A DNA stretch of 64,000 nucleotides from Bacillus sp. FJAT-47783 (GCF_022808615.1 NZ_JAKZKS010000004.1:62001-126000), one strand, 5' to 3'; positions 51,736-61,462 are shown, counted from the stretch's first letter. A program made the numbers and translations. The notes: generated by a model not told the origin, from the letters alone.

Positions 51736-52542
51736 TTAAGGTTTATATTTCCCCTCAATATATTCTTTCATGACGGTTTGATGAATAACCGGATTGGCTA
51801 CAAACACACTAGACTCTTTTAGAAAATCAATCGGTTTCCCATCTAATGTTGTTGTAATCCCGCCTACTTCTTCTACGATGACAATACCTGCTGCAATATC
51901 CCAAGGTGACAATCGCATCGTAATATACCCGTCTAGTCTACCTGTCGCGATATAGGCAAATTCCAATGCAGCTGAGCCGAACGATCTCGTTCCACGAACT
52001 CTTCGAACGAGCGGTGATAAAATGGAGGGGTCAATACGGTTGTTTTCTATTACCCACGTGGGATTCAGTGCTAAAATTGCTTGTTCAAGTGTAATATTTG
52101 TTGGTAGCTTTGGAATGGGTGTGTCATTGAGATATGCCCCCTTTCCTTTCATTGCATGGTACAGCTCGTCATGAACAACATCATAAATAAGGCCAATTTT
52201 CCCTATCCCATTTTCATAAATTCCAACGGATATACAAAAATTTCGTTGCTGGTGAACAAAGTTCATCGTCCCGTCAATCGGATCAATAATCCAAACAATC
52301 CCTTCCAATGCTTGAATATCGTGCCCTGCTCCTTCTTCACCTAAAATTTTATGATGAGGGTATGTATGTCGAATGTTCTCACAAAAAAATTTCTCAACGT
52401 CTCGATCCATATTTGTCACTAAATCATTAGGATTAGACTTCGTATGTATAGACAATTTTTCACTAAAGGAACTGCGTATTTTTTTACCTGCTTGTCTTAC
52501 CCATTCCTTCGCTTTTCGGTCTATTTCTTGCCAATTTGTCAT
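51736..52542 (-). CDS. suhB: Inositol monophosphatase family protein (YktC/SuhB)
   Basis: 268 residues. Metal-binding phosphatase motifs: GEEG, IVWIIDPIDGTMNFVHQQ and the late LSPWDIAAGIVIVEEVGG. Hydrolyses inositol-1-phosphate or similar sugar phosphates; NADP phosphatase activity is known for relatives. ATG 52542 with GGGG; the open frame of 51 more codons has no support. Order with ykzI-like and yktB is as in B. subtilis. Confidence 0.92.
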   Translation of the reverse strand: MTNWQEIDRKAKEWVRQAGKKIRSSFSEKLSIHTKSNPNDLVTNMDRDVEKFFCENIRHTYPHHKILGEEGAGHDIQALEGIVWIIDPIDGTMNFVHQQRNFCISVGIYENGIGKIGLIYDVVHDELYHAMKGKGAYLNDTPIPKLPTNITLEQAILALNPTWVIENNRIDPSILSPLVRRVRGTRSFGSAALEFAYIATGRLDGYITMRLSPWDIAAGIVIVEEVGGITTTLDGKPIDFLKESSVFVANPVIHQTVMKEYIEGKYKP

Positions 52543-52639
52543 ACTACCCCTACTTTCTATGTACCGGTCATTTATATTAGGATACTTTATGATTTTGTTC
52601 AAAATCAAGTATTTGTATGTATATGTATCGCTCGGAAAA

Positions 52640-52668
52640 AACGAACCTTTTTTCTGAAGGTTCGTTAG
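52640..52668 (-). terminator. Terminator after the ykzI-like gene
   Basis: ACGAACCTT / AAGGTTCGT, followed on the minus strand by TTTTTTCC. Confidence 0.75.
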
Positions 52669-52673
52669 GTACA

Positions 52674-52862
52674 CTATTTTGTTAATCGTATCCATTCATT
52701 ACGGAGCCTTTCTAATTTTTTTATACATTCTTTTTTCTTTTCAACATTTTTTTCATTCATCGCATCAAACAAAGTAGCTAATTCATAATCCAATTCTAGC
52801 CGAACAACATTTAATCTGTTTTGTTTATCGTATTTTTGATTTCCCCTTATCACCTGTTTCAC
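52674..52862 (-). CDS. ykzI: YkzI-like small helical protein
   Basis: 62 residues, basic, helical: NVVRLELDYELATLFDAMNE, KKKECIKKLERLRNEWIRL. GGGAGAAG before the ATG. Position beside yktC/suhB and similar length indicate ykzI. Unknown function. The 300-base region upstream (52863-53162) carries the promoters for this gene and yktB, such as TTAAAC-N17-TAAAAT near 53028-53056, and no further gene. Confidence 0.68.
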   Translation of the reverse strand: MKQVIRGNQKYDKQNRLNVVRLELDYELATLFDAMNEKNVEKKKECIKKLERLRNEWIRLTK

Positions 52863-53162
52863 TGTTTCTTCTCCCCTTTCATCTTTTTTTCACGTTATCC
52901 CCTAAAAAACTAAAACGCTAATGTATGTTTCTATATCGTATGAAAAATTAAATATCGAGGGTACATCCATTGAAAATTTGTGCTACTACCTATTTTCTTC
53001 TCTCCTACCATTTAGAACGTACTATTTAAACGAAAAATTCATTTGTGATAAAATGTGTTTTGAATTCCTCGATTCATAGTAAGTTTTTTTCATCGATACG
53101 TTGTCCAAAATGAACAGCACAAGAAATGAATGAGATGCATTTCAGAAAGGTAGGCGAGAGCT

Positions 53163-53780
53163 TTGGAATTTACAGGGTTTTTTAAGAGTGATTTTCAAAC
53201 ATTTACAATTGAAGGTCTTGAAGCTAGAATGGACGCAATCCAAAAACGAATCCAGCCTAAGTTTCATGCAATTGGGGAAATTCTAGTAGATGACTTATCT
53301 GTTGAAATTGGGAATGAAATGTTTTTACATATTGCAAAACATGCTAGAAGAACGAAAAATCCACCGAAAGATACTTGGCTTGCCATTAGTGCAAATAAAC
53401 GCGGTTACAAACAACATCCACATTTTCAGCTAGGGCTTTGGGACGATCATGTATTCTTATGGCTAGCCTATATTTACGAAGCACCGAACAAAAAAGAAAT
53501 TGCTAAAAAGTTTCTCGAAAACATTGATGTCGTGAAAGAGACGATTCCAAGTGACTTCATGATTTCTAAAGATCATACGAAAAATGAAGCAATTCCAATG
53601 ACAGAAGATGGACTACAAAAAACGCTTGAGCGATTTTTTGATGTGAAAAAAGGTGAACTTCTTATCGGACGTAAAGTGATGGCTGATGACCCTATTTTAC
53701 AAAATCCAGAAGCTTTTATGGAATTCGCAAGAGAAACGTTTAAACAATTAATACCTTTATATAAATTATCATATGAATGA
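53163..53780 (+). CDS. yktB: DUF1054 family protein YktB
   Basis: 205 residues starting at TTG 53163. Conserved blocks: FFKSDFQTFTIEGLEARM, HIAKHARRTKNPPKDTWLAI, YKQHPHFQLGLWDDHVFLWL. A hydrophilic single-domain protein with known crystal structures in the family but no confirmed role. Position next to suhB and yktA as in B. subtilis. Confidence 0.9.
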   Translation: MEFTGFFKSDFQTFTIEGLEARMDAIQKRIQPKFHAIGEILVDDLSVEIGNEMFLHIAKHARRTKNPPKDTWLAISANKRGYKQHPHFQLGLWDDHVFLWLAYIYEAPNKKEIAKKFLENIDVVKETIPSDFMISKDHTKNEAIPMTEDGLQKTLERFFDVKKGELLIGRKVMADDPILQNPEAFMEFARETFKQLIPLYKLSYE

Positions 53781-53983
53781 GATTCGACATCATGACTTTT
53801 TATCCGTCAAAATGCATTTTATTTATAAGATTTCTCTCTATTATACGTATGAAAGTAGTTTAAGGTTTCATTTGAGCGTGAATTTTTGAGAAGAACTTTG
53901 ACTTTGCATTTACCCTTTTTGTTTCATGCTTTTCTACAATTCTAATATACTATTTCACCTTCATTTAGCAGAATACAGCAAAC

Positions 53984-54020
53984 AAAAGGACAGTCCAACT
54001 TTCTTGAACTGTCCTTCTTT
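53984..54020. terminator. Terminator-like hairpin downstream of yktB
   Basis: AAGGACAGT / ACTGTCCTT followed by CTTTAT, about 200 bases after yktB. The bases between (53781-53983) have no gene I can support. Confidence 0.6.
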
Positions 54021-54049
54021 ATACTATCACCATCATTTATACCATTTTG

Positions 54050-54125
54050 ATAAAGGCAAAAAGCGCCTTTTCGTCGTAGGACATTTTTGTCTGAGGCTGA
54101 ACAAGGCGCTTTCGCTTTTATGTAC
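54050..54125. repeat. Family C intergenic repeat, short inverted copy 3
   Basis: Reverse complement carries GCGCCTTGTTCAGCCTCAGA, ACGACGAAAAGGCGC and TTTTTGCCTT, i.e. the first half of copy 1. The two GGCGC blocks form a stem that may also end yktA transcription on the minus strand. Confidence 0.6.
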
Positions 54126-54127
54126 GA

Positions 54128-54400
54128 TTATGACATTTTAATCCATGTACCGTCTTCTGATTCCCGTGCTTTTTTCACAACGTGGTAGGAAGAATAACTG
54201 CTCTCTTCTTGAAATTCAGCGAACATCTTCTTTTCTTCCGATTTACTCGGAACGATTTCTTTGAATCGACGGTAAACAGTGAGCATATCTTCTCTTTTAA
54301 TCCCTTTTTCATATGCTTTTTCAACATACTCAAAAAATTTAATGACATCGATTACTTCTTGCGTTGACCAATCATGAGAAATTGGGTATGAATAGTCCAT
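54128..54400 (-). CDS. yktA: UPF0223 family protein YktA
   Basis: 90 residues from ATG 54400, 6 bases after GGAGTGA. Begins [20 protein letters not shown]; the [20 protein letters not shown] block is the family signature. Cytosolic, helical, of unknown role. The longer open frame upstream is unsupported. Normally next to yktB and speA. Confidence 0.9.
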   Translation of the reverse strand: MDYSYPISHDWSTQEVIDVIKFFEYVEKAYEKGIKREDMLTVYRRFKEIVPSKSEEKKMFAEFQEESSYSSYHVVKKARESEDGTWIKMS

Positions 54401-54437
54401 TTCGTTCACTCCATATTCACGATTTTGAGCTTTGCCT

Positions 54438-55394
54438 TTAACATGACCACTTAGAACGAATCTCATGTGCTTCATTTAAGATTCGTTCAAACAACTGAGC
54501 GACAGATGGAACGTCTTTGATTCGCCCCATCACTTGTCCAGCCCAGGCAAAGCCTTCATCTATTTTACCATCATAAATGAACTTTTTGTTTACTTCACCG
54601 CTAATAAGTGATTTCAAATCTTCATAAGTTCCTGACTGCGCTTCCATTTCTAATATTTTTTCTGTCCACACGTTATGAATCGCACGAGCAGGTGCACCAA
54701 TCGACCTTTTGATAACAACTGTATCCGTTTCATCACCATTAACGAGCGCTTCCTTGTAGAGTGGATGTGCGTGGATACATTCTTTTGTCGCGATAAATCT
54801 CGTTCCCATTTCGATCCCTTCAGCACCGAGAGCAAAAGCCGCCATAAGCCCTTGGCCATCACCAATTCCACCAGAAGCAATCACCGGGATTGATACAGCA
54901 TCTACGACTTGAGGAATAAGGACAAATGTGCCGATATCGTGCTTGCCTAAATGACCCCCACCTTCTTGACCGACAACCATGACAGCGTCAGCTCCTAACT
55001 GCTCGGCTTTTTCCGCTTGCCTTCTTGCTGCAACGAGAACGAGCTTTTTCACATCCACTCCTTCAAGCTGTTCAAAAAGCGGAGATGGATTTCCGCCCGT
55101 AACAGAAATAACCGGTACCTTTTCTTCAATAGCCACGTCGACCATATGGGAATAGGGACGTCCGTGTTGCCCAATCGCAAAGTTCACCCCAAATGGTTTC
55201 GTCGTTTTTTCTCGAACCTTTCGAATTTCTTGACGAAGCTTTTCAGGACTTTCTAATGACATAGCGGTAATTTGTCCTAATCCTCCTGCATTGCTAACAG
55301 CTGCTGCTAAATCGGCATAAGCTAAGTATGCTAATCCTCCTTGTATTATCGGGTATTCAATATTTAATAATTCCGTTACTTTTGTTTCCCACAT
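54438..55394 (-). CDS. NAD(P)H-dependent flavin oxidoreductase, nitronate monooxygenase / FabK-like
   Basis: 318-residue TIM-barrel FMN enzyme: [53 protein letters not shown] and EGIEMGTRF, which hold FMN. The GGGHxG histidine matches the catalytic base of nitronate monooxygenase-like 2NPD enzymes and also occurs in FabK enoyl reductases, so function is open between the two. Inserted between yktA and speA. Confidence 0.85.
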   Translation of the reverse strand: MWETKVTELLNIEYPIIQGGLAYLAYADLAAAVSNAGGLGQITAMSLESPEKLRQEIRKVREKTTKPFGVNFAIGQHGRPYSHMVDVAIEEKVPVISVTGGNPSPLFEQLEGVDVKKLVLVAARRQAEKAEQLGADAVMVVGQEGGGHLGKHDIGTFVLIPQVVDAVSIPVIASGGIGDGQGLMAAFALGAEGIEMGTRFIATKECIHAHPLYKEALVNGDETDTVVIKRSIGAPARAIHNVWTEKILEMEAQSGTYEDLKSLISGEVNKKFIYDGKIDEGFAWAGQVMGRIKDVPSVAQLFERILNEAHEIRSKWSC

Positions 55395-55566
55395 GTTAAT
55401 CCTTCTCCTTTCTCCGTACCATTTCGGTACAAATCACGATCAATCCTGCTTAAATACTTATGAAAAATACTTCTTTGCAAAAAATATGGAAAGTGCTATA
55501 ATTCATTTGTTTTATTGTATATGAATTTTTTTGTATTAATTTGCATAATAAAGGTGGGAAAACGAA

Positions 55567-57039
55567 TTGTCTCAACATGAAACACCATTATTTACTGGAT
55601 TATTAAATCATGTTCAAAAAAATCCGATTCAGTTTCATATACCCGGTCATAAAAAAGGTGCTGGAGTCTTACCGGAATTCCGTGAATTTATCGGCCATAA
55701 TGCGTTAGCGATCGACCAAATTAATATAGGGCCATTAGATGACCTTCATTCCCCGCATGGAATTATTAAAGAAGCGCAAGAGTTAGCGGCGGAGGCTTTC
55801 GGCGCTGATTATACTTTTTTCTCTGTTCAAGGAACGAGCGGTGCCATTATGACAATGGTGATGACAGTTTGCGGACCTGGCGATAAAATTATTGTTCCGA
55901 GAAATGTCCATAAATCCGTTATGTCGGCAATTGTGTTTTCCGGTGCAATTCCTATTTTTATTCATCCAGAGGTTGATAAAGATTTAGGGATATCCCACGG
56001 GATTACAATTGATTCTGTTAAAAAAGCATTAAAACAAAACCCAGATGCAAAAGGACTGCTTGTCATTAACCCAACTTATTTTGGCATTTCCGCTGACTTG
56101 CAAGTTATTGTTGAACTCGCTCATTCTTATGGCGTTCCAGTGTTAGTCGATGAAGCACATGGTGTACACATTCATTTCCATGAAGATTTGCCCCTTTCAG
56201 CGATGCAAGCAGGTGCGGATATGGCAGCAACAAGTGTTCATAAGCTTGGTGGATCGATGACACAAAGCTCCATTTTAAACGTAAAAGAAGGTCTTGTGTC
56301 CGCACAACGTGTCCAAGCGATATTAAGTATGTTAACAACGACTTCAACATCCTATTTATTGCTAGCATCGTTAGATACGGCAAGAAAGCAGCTCGCAACG
56401 ATTGGACATGAGCTGATCGAGCGTGCGATCCAACTTGCAAATAAAACGAGACATGCGATTAATCAAATTGACCATTTATATTGTATTGGTGATGAAATTG
56501 TCGGATCAAAAGCTACTTATGATTACGATCCGACAAAACTCATTATATCGGTGAAAGACCTCGGATTAACCGGCTACGATGTTGAAGTTTGGCTTAGAGA
56601 ACATTACCAAATCGAAGTCGAGCTTTCAGATTTATACAATATTCTCTGTATTATTACTCCAGGTGATACAGAACATGAAACGACGATTTTAGTAAATGCC
56701 TTAAAAGCGTTATCCGATCAGTTTAAACATCAAGCAAATAAAAGTGTTAAACCGTCCGTTCTTCTTCCAGACATTCCTGTTTTAGCACTTACACCGCGCG
56801 ATGCGTTTTATGCCGAAACGGAAGTCGTACCGCTTGAACAATCAGCAGGACGAATTATTGCTGAATTCATTATGGTTTACCCACCAGGAATTCCAATATT
56901 TATCCCAGGTGAAATCATCACGGAAGAAAACTTAACGTATATTCAAAAAAACTTAGAAGCCGGTTTGCCTGTACAAGGCCCAGAAGATCAAACGCTAAAA
57001 TTTTTACGCGTAATAAAGGAACATAAAGCGATTAAATAA
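55567..57039 (+). CDS. speA: Arginine decarboxylase
   Basis: PLP enzyme making agmatine, the first step of polyamine synthesis in Bacillus. 490 residues, same as B. subtilis SpeA; PLP lysine is Lys226 in TSVHKLGGSMTQSS; FFSVQGTSGAIMTM binds the phosphate and VDEAHGVHIHFHEDLP stacks and holds the ring. TTG start (55567) behind AAAGGTGGG. Followed by a terminator and the SR1 RNA gene. Confidence 0.95.
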   Translation: MSQHETPLFTGLLNHVQKNPIQFHIPGHKKGAGVLPEFREFIGHNALAIDQINIGPLDDLHSPHGIIKEAQELAAEAFGADYTFFSVQGTSGAIMTMVMTVCGPGDKIIVPRNVHKSVMSAIVFSGAIPIFIHPEVDKDLGISHGITIDSVKKALKQNPDAKGLLVINPTYFGISADLQVIVELAHSYGVPVLVDEAHGVHIHFHEDLPLSAMQAGADMAATSVHKLGGSMTQSSILNVKEGLVSAQRVQAILSMLTTTSTSYLLLASLDTARKQLATIGHELIERAIQLANKTRHAINQIDHLYCIGDEIVGSKATYDYDPTKLIISVKDLGLTGYDVEVWLREHYQIEVELSDLYNILCIITPGDTEHETTILVNALKALSDQFKHQANKSVKPSVLLPDIPVLALTPRDAFYAETEVVPLEQSAGRIIAEFIMVYPPGIPIFIPGEIITEENLTYIQKNLEAGLPVQGPEDQTLKFLRVIKEHKAIK

Positions 57040-57040
57040 G

Positions 57041-57082
57041 AAAAAAGGTTAGCACAATGCGGAAAATGTGCTAACCTTTTTC
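57041..57082. terminator. speA terminator
   Basis: AAAAAGGTTAGCAC / GTGCTAACCTTTTTC, 2 bases after the speA stop. Confidence 0.9.
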
Positions 57083-57144
57083 ATAATTGGACGTACTTAT
57101 TCCGATTTGTACTTACCTACCCTCGATATTTGCCAATTTCTTAA

Positions 57145-57408
57145 AAAATAAGCATGTGCCATTTAAGCACATGCTTCCCATTTACTATATAAAAATAACC
57201 CCTTTGTATTTCTCCCATTCACATAAACTATTTTTCTTGAACGTGGTTTTCTTGATTACAATCGCATTGATTGCATTTTCCGTACAAAGTCGTCACTTTT
57301 TCATCTTCAAAAACATCAATTGTGTGGTTACATTGTTGACATACAATTGTTCCCATTTTCCATTTCCCCTTTTCGTTTTTTAATAATGAAAGCGATTAAT
57401 GATTTGTT
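57145..57408 (-). ncRNA. SR1-type dual-function small RNA
   Basis: Transcript inferred from a promoter at 57415-57443 to a terminator at 57150-57174 (AGCATGTGC / GCACATGCT, followed on the minus strand by TTATTTTTT). Length about 260 bases. It encodes an SR1P-like peptide. In B. subtilis SR1 (205 nt) lies next to speA, base-pairs with the ahrC mRNA and encodes SR1P. Location and product make the homology likely; the base-pairing function is inferred. Confidence 0.75.
57228..57356 (-). CDS. SR1P-like peptide (GapA-binding)
   Basis: 42 residues: MGTIVCQQCNHTIDVFEDEK, VTTLYGKCNQCDCNQEN. Start MGTIVCQ and FEDEKVTTLYGKC agree with the SR1P family; four or five Cys may bind metal. SR1P in B. subtilis binds GapA and so affects RNase J1. 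GGGGAAATGG lies 9 bases before the ATG. Encoded by the SR1-type RNA. Confidence 0.82.
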   Translation of the reverse strand: MGTIVCQQCNHTIDVFEDEKVTTLYGKCNQCDCNQENHVQEK

Positions 57409-57414
57409 AATTCT

Positions 57415-57443
57415 ATAATAATATGTCACATTGAATCCGTCAA
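57415..57443 (-). promoter_or_regulatory. Promoter of the SR1-type RNA
   Basis: TTGACG (57438-57443), exact 17-base spacer, TATTAT (57415-57420). Strong sigma-A-type. Controls by CcpA and CcpN are known in B. subtilis; I did not find clear sites here. Confidence 0.7.
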
Positions 57444-57537
57444 GCCTAAATTGTATGTCACAATTGTTTTTTTGTTTATTATTAATAGTGATATTCATAA
57501 AAATGACATGACTGTATTTTCTGTTAAAAAGATAAAA

Positions 57538-57560
57538 CCTGACGCTACACGTCAGGTTCC
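57538..57560 (-). terminator. Terminator after the DUF3055 gene
   Basis: AACCTGACG / CGTCAGGTT, followed by TTTATC on the minus strand. Confidence 0.65.
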
Positions 57561-57561
57561 T

Positions 57562-57855
57562 CTATTCATATTGTGTTTCAAATGGAATAATCGGAAGTGT
57601 ATGTGATAAGAAGTCTGCAAGTTCTGAGGCTTGTTCTAATGAATCGATACGGAATAAATGCTGGAGGTGTTCAACATCTTCTAGATCCTTCATATCAAGG
57701 AGTGCGGATCGACCCGTTTGCATACAAATAACAAGAGGCTTACCGAAAAACATATGCGTAAAGACGATACCAAAATCAAAACGAACATCATTTGTTGTAA
57801 ATCCGACGAAACGGACATTCACTCGTTCTGTTTCATCATAAAATTTTTCAACCAA
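57562..57855 (-). CDS. DUF3055 (SAV0927-type) family protein
   Basis: 97 residues. FVGFTTNDVRFDFGIVFTHM and PLVICMQTGRSALLDMKDLE are the family blocks. TTG start (57855) with AGGAGGG 9 bases upstream. Cytosolic; role unknown. Confidence 0.8.
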   Translation of the reverse strand: MVEKFYDETERVNVRFVGFTTNDVRFDFGIVFTHMFFGKPLVICMQTGRSALLDMKDLEDVEHLQHLFRIDSLEQASELADFLSHTLPIIPFETQYE

Positions 57856-58017
57856 TAAAAAATCCCTCCTTTATTCATCCCTATAGTATTATTATAATCG
57901 AAAAGAGGTGAATATTCAAATTATTCAAACGATTATAGTTCGTTCAGTTGTCTTCCTTATTCCTCCGTTATACAATATAAAGAAGATGTTTAAATTTTCA
58001 AAAAGGGGTGCTGCTTT

Positions 58018-58404
58018 TTGAGAGACGAAGCGAAAATTACGTTAGTAGAAAAGTCTGTACAACAGACCATTACGTTACAAGATGTTGAACAATTACTTAC
58101 ATACTATAAAGAAATAACGGCAAAAACAGGGGAACAATTAAACTGGGGCTATGGAGAGTACGCCTTTCCTTATAAACTGCAATTAATTGATCATAAATAT
58201 TATATATTAGCAAGCAACCAAAAAGACTATTCCAAAATGTATTTCGGAGTGGAAAATGATCATACGATTGTATGTATTCTTCCGCCTCGCGCAACATATG
58301 GAGATAAAGGAAAGGCCGTTGAGCTTTGTAAGTTTATAGCTAAAAAACTTGCAGGCCGACTTCAATTATTTAATGGACGGACGATGTATTTTTATAAACG
58401 GTAA
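58018..58404 (+). CDS. Hypothetical protein (possibly DUF1885)
   Basis: 128 residues from TTG 58018 behind AAAGGGGTG. Blocks NWGYGEYAFPYKLQLIDHKY and ILPPRATYGDKGKAVELCKF. The look is that of a conserved Bacillaceae protein; DUF1885 is a weak guess. No signal peptide or membrane segment. Confidence 0.6.
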   Translation: MRDEAKITLVEKSVQQTITLQDVEQLLTYYKEITAKTGEQLNWGYGEYAFPYKLQLIDHKYYILASNQKDYSKMYFGVENDHTIVCILPPRATYGDKGKAVELCKFIAKKLAGRLQLFNGRTMYFYKR

Positions 58405-58485
58405 ATTCTCATTGTTTCACCGAAACGATTCTTGGTAAAATGGTACATGTCTGATTTTCTTATTAGGTGAAAGGGGAACCAAAAG

Positions 58486-58821
58486 GTGAACAAAAAAACG
58501 ATATTTCTTCTCATTATTTTCAGTACGATCCTTACATTTTTGACACCGTTTCTTTTTGAAGCAAAATTCACACAACCACCATCCAATAACGTTGTGTATC
58601 ATGGAACACCTTTTCCATTTTTCCAATCACCGTATGATTTCCCGGCTCATTTGAATCAATATCCGATCACGATTCCTTTTCAACTCAAGGGAGCAACTTT
58701 TTCGTTTGTACCATTTTTCCTTTCTTTTATGAGCATTTTCTTATTTGTTTTAGCTATTTTTTACCTAATCGGACGATTCTTTCAAAATGGCGGCTACGTA
58801 AAGAAAAAGAGTGAAAAATAG
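58486..58821 (+). CDS. Hypothetical two-span membrane protein
   Basis: 111 residues from GTG 58486, with AAAGGGGA upstream. Hydrophobic segments at about 5-24 and 75-97 with an extracytoplasmic, Pro-rich middle (HGTPFPFFQSPYDFPAHLNQ). Basic tail. Not recognised. The stop codon (58819-58821) touches the family B element. Confidence 0.65.
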   Translation: MNKKTIFLLIIFSTILTFLTPFLFEAKFTQPPSNNVVYHGTPFPFFQSPYDFPAHLNQYPITIPFQLKGATFSFVPFFLSFMSIFLFVLAIFYLIGRFFQNGGYVKKKSEK

Positions 58822-58954
58822 TGGCGGTCTAAAAAGTCTATTTCAGGGTATAATGCTTCAAAAGTAATACCCAAGGAATGCTGTAAAATCCACATTCTTT
58901 GGGTCTACTTTTTTAGATTCCGGGACGTAAATACTCCTTTTCCGACAGCCCCTA
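58822..58954. mobile_element. Family B MITE-like element, copy 3
   Basis: About 133 bp. Left end GGCGGTCTAAAAAGTC, right end TTCCGACAGCCCCT, central palindrome ACCCAAGGAATG / CATTCTTTGGGT. It fills the gap between the 58486 gene stop and the deacetylase stop (58957). Confidence 0.72.
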
Positions 58955-58956
58955 TT

Positions 58957-59784
58957 TTATTTTTCCACAATTTGACCGGGATGCAAAAATGTATAACCTT
59001 TCCCTTCTAATCCCGATACGATTGTTTGTAACGCTTCATATGTCCACTGTCGGTCATGCATAAGTAAAATAGAGCCATCTTTTAATAAAGGTGTATTGAC
59101 CATGATCTCTGCTATACTGTCTTTCGTTAAATAGTCTTTTTCCCAGTCATAACCGTAAGTCCAATTCATTACGATCATGTCTTCTTCTTCAGCGACTTTC
59201 ATACTCGTATCCGTATTGACGCCAAATGGTGCACGGAAAAATCTTGGACGTTCACCAATAATCTCTTCAATTAAATCGTTAAGTTCAACAATTTGATCTC
59301 GCTGTTCTTCAGCAGATAACTTTTTTAAATTCGGATGACCCATCGTATGATTTCCAATATCAAACCCTAAATCCGCTATTTTTTTTAATTGACGACGCTC
59401 TTCATCCGATTGCAAGAAATGGCCATTTACGAAAAATATCGCCGGTGTATTGAACTTTTTTAACGTTTCAGCCATTAAAACGGCATATTGATCAGGTGCA
59501 TCATCAATTGTAAGAAGAACAACATTTGTGACGTCTGTCTTGTGACTTGGCTTCACCATCCAAGTTTTGTCGTCCACTACATATGTTTCTTTTTCGACTT
59601 CTTCAGCTTCTTCCCCTTCAACTTTCAGTTCGTCTCTGTCTTCATTTTTTGTTTTTTCCTCTAATAACGGCGCTTCCTCGGTTACATCTCTAGGATCTTT
59701 TGCTCGTTCCTCTTCTTTCACTTCAACTGACTGACATCCAAACAGAAAGAAAATAAGAATTATGAACATACTTTTCTTCAACAT
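58957..59784 (-). CDS. Polysaccharide deacetylase-family lipoprotein
   Basis: 275 residues. Lipobox LFGC (Cys17), then an acidic linker of about 50 residues (Glu/Lys-rich), then a NodB domain: TIDDAPD (Asp94/Asp95), GNHTMGHPNL (His146, His150) and FRAPFG. Metal triad Asp-His-His is complete, so an active N-deacetylase on cell-wall or other glycan is likely. The C-terminal LLMHDR carries the distal His. Confidence 0.9.
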   Translation of the reverse strand: MLKKSMFIILIFFLFGCQSVEVKEEERAKDPRDVTEEAPLLEEKTKNEDRDELKVEGEEAEEVEKETYVVDDKTWMVKPSHKTDVTNVVLLTIDDAPDQYAVLMAETLKKFNTPAIFFVNGHFLQSDEERRQLKKIADLGFDIGNHTMGHPNLKKLSAEEQRDQIVELNDLIEEIIGERPRFFRAPFGVNTDTSMKVAEEEDMIVMNWTYGYDWEKDYLTKDSIAEIMVNTPLLKDGSILLMHDRQWTYEALQTIVSGLEGKGYTFLHPGQIVEK

Positions 59785-59892
59785 GCTCTCCCCTTTTTCT
59801 TTAATATTCGAGTTTTTCCTTCACGTATAGACGCGGAAATGGTACACTAGAGAACGTGACTGCGCCTGTATCATATAGGAGGTAATATTTAT

Positions 59893-61434
59893 ATGAGAAA
59901 CAGGTTTACTCCCGTGTTCATTATTTCTGTCATCATTTCAGTGCTTTTTATTGTTTGGGGATCGATTCCAAAGTCGGTTTTACCAAACTGGAATTTAGAT
60001 GATGTAACAATGAATATACACGGGATGATTATTCAGAAATTTGGTTGGTTTTACTTATTAAGTGCAACATTTTTCCTACTCTTTGCGATTGGGCTCATAT
60101 TTTCAAAATATGGGTCTATTAAACTCGGACCACAAGATTCAAAGCCGGAATACTCTTACTTAACGTGGTTTGCGATGCTTTTTAGTGCAGGTATGGGTAT
60201 TGGTCTTGTCTTTTGGGGCGTAGCTGAACCGATGTACCATTACTCAAGTCCTCCCATTGGTGAAGGTTATACAGATGATTCAGCGAAGCTTGCCCTCACC
60301 CATTCATTTTTTCATTGGGGTTTGCATCCTTGGGGAATCTATGCAGTAGTCGCACTAGCACTCGCATACTTTACTTTTAGAAAAAATGAAAATGGCGTAG
60401 TCAGTAGTATTTTAAGACCATTGTTCGGCAACCGAATAAATGGCAAACTCGGAATTTTCATTGATTGTATTGCTGTTTTTGCCACAGTGTTTGGCGTTGC
60501 AACATCCCTTGGCCTAGGAGCGATTCAGATTAGCGGAGGAGTATCCTACTTATTCCCTTCGATTGAAAGTACTATTACAACACAAATGGTGATTATTATC
60601 ATTGTCACGTTTATCTTTATGATATCAGCTCAAACCGGATTAAACAAAGGGATGAAATTTTTAAGCAATATAAATGTAATTTTAGCAATATCCCTGCTTT
60701 TCTTCTTACTTTTTGCAGGACCAACGAACTTTATTATGGATTTATTTACAACAACACTCGGTTCGTACATTCAAAACTTGCCAACGATGAGTTTTCGAAT
60801 GACCCCTTTTAATACGGAAAATACATGGGTACAAGATTGGACCATTTTCTATTGGGCTTGGTGGATTGCATGGGCTCCGTTTGTCGGAACATTTATCGCA
60901 CGTGTATCGAAAGGACGAACCATTCGTGAATTTGTCATCGGTGTATTAGCCGTTCCGACTTTATTTGGTGCACTATGGTTTGCTGTATTTGGCGGTTCCG
61001 CTGTCTTTTTGGAACACTTTGACAACATCCCGATTTTACAGCAAATGAGTGACCAAGGAATGGAAGTTGCATTGTTTGCCGTGTTAGAAAAATACCCGTT
61101 AGCACGCATAACATCTGGGCTTGCGATTTTGCTCATTAGCACATTCTTTATTACTTCTGCAGACTCGGCGACATTCGTTCTCGGTATGCAAACTTCAAAC
61201 GGCAGTTTAAACCCATCCCGATTTATTAAATTTATTTGGGGTATTATCCAATCTGCTGCGGCTTTAATCCTTCTTTATTCCGGAGGGTTACAAGCATTAC
61301 AAAGAGCTTCAATAATTGCAGCATTGCCTTTTGCGATTATTATGATCTTGATGGTCATTTCCTTAGCTAAAGCATTAGGGCAAGAAAAGATTGTCCAATA
61401 CAAAGTGGTTCAAAAAGAAGATAAAGCAAGTTAA
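59893..61434 (+). CDS. opuD: BCCT family glycine betaine transporter (OpuD type)
   Basis: 513 residues, twelve membrane segments. Substrate-site tryptophans of the family are in AWWIAWAPFVGTFIARVSKG; MLFSAGMGIGLVFWGVAEP is the BCCT glycine-rich segment. Sodium-coupled uptake of betaine for osmoprotection. TAGGAGG 9 bases before the ATG. Length equals B. subtilis OpuD. Monocistronic. Confidence 0.92.
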   Translation: MRNRFTPVFIISVIISVLFIVWGSIPKSVLPNWNLDDVTMNIHGMIIQKFGWFYLLSATFFLLFAIGLIFSKYGSIKLGPQDSKPEYSYLTWFAMLFSAGMGIGLVFWGVAEPMYHYSSPPIGEGYTDDSAKLALTHSFFHWGLHPWGIYAVVALALAYFTFRKNENGVVSSILRPLFGNRINGKLGIFIDCIAVFATVFGVATSLGLGAIQISGGVSYLFPSIESTITTQMVIIIIVTFIFMISAQTGLNKGMKFLSNINVILAISLLFFLLFAGPTNFIMDLFTTTLGSYIQNLPTMSFRMTPFNTENTWVQDWTIFYWAWWIAWAPFVGTFIARVSKGRTIREFVIGVLAVPTLFGALWFAVFGGSAVFLEHFDNIPILQQMSDQGMEVALFAVLEKYPLARITSGLAILLISTFFITSADSATFVLGMQTSNGSLNPSRFIKFIWGIIQSAAALILLYSGGLQALQRASIIAALPFAIIMILMVISLAKALGQEKIVQYKVVQKEDKAS

Positions 61435-61462
61435 TCATTTCACACCTTGTACCAACTACAAT

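Noticed and set aside
53781-53983. Small gene between yktB and the hairpin at 53984
   Set aside because: No frame with start, ribosome site and reasonable length on either strand; hairpin probably belongs to yktB read-through.
57087-57383. 98-residue plus-strand open frame downstream of speA
   Set aside because: It is antisense to the SR1P gene and SR1 terminator, and starts inside the region after the speA terminator without promoter or ribosome site.
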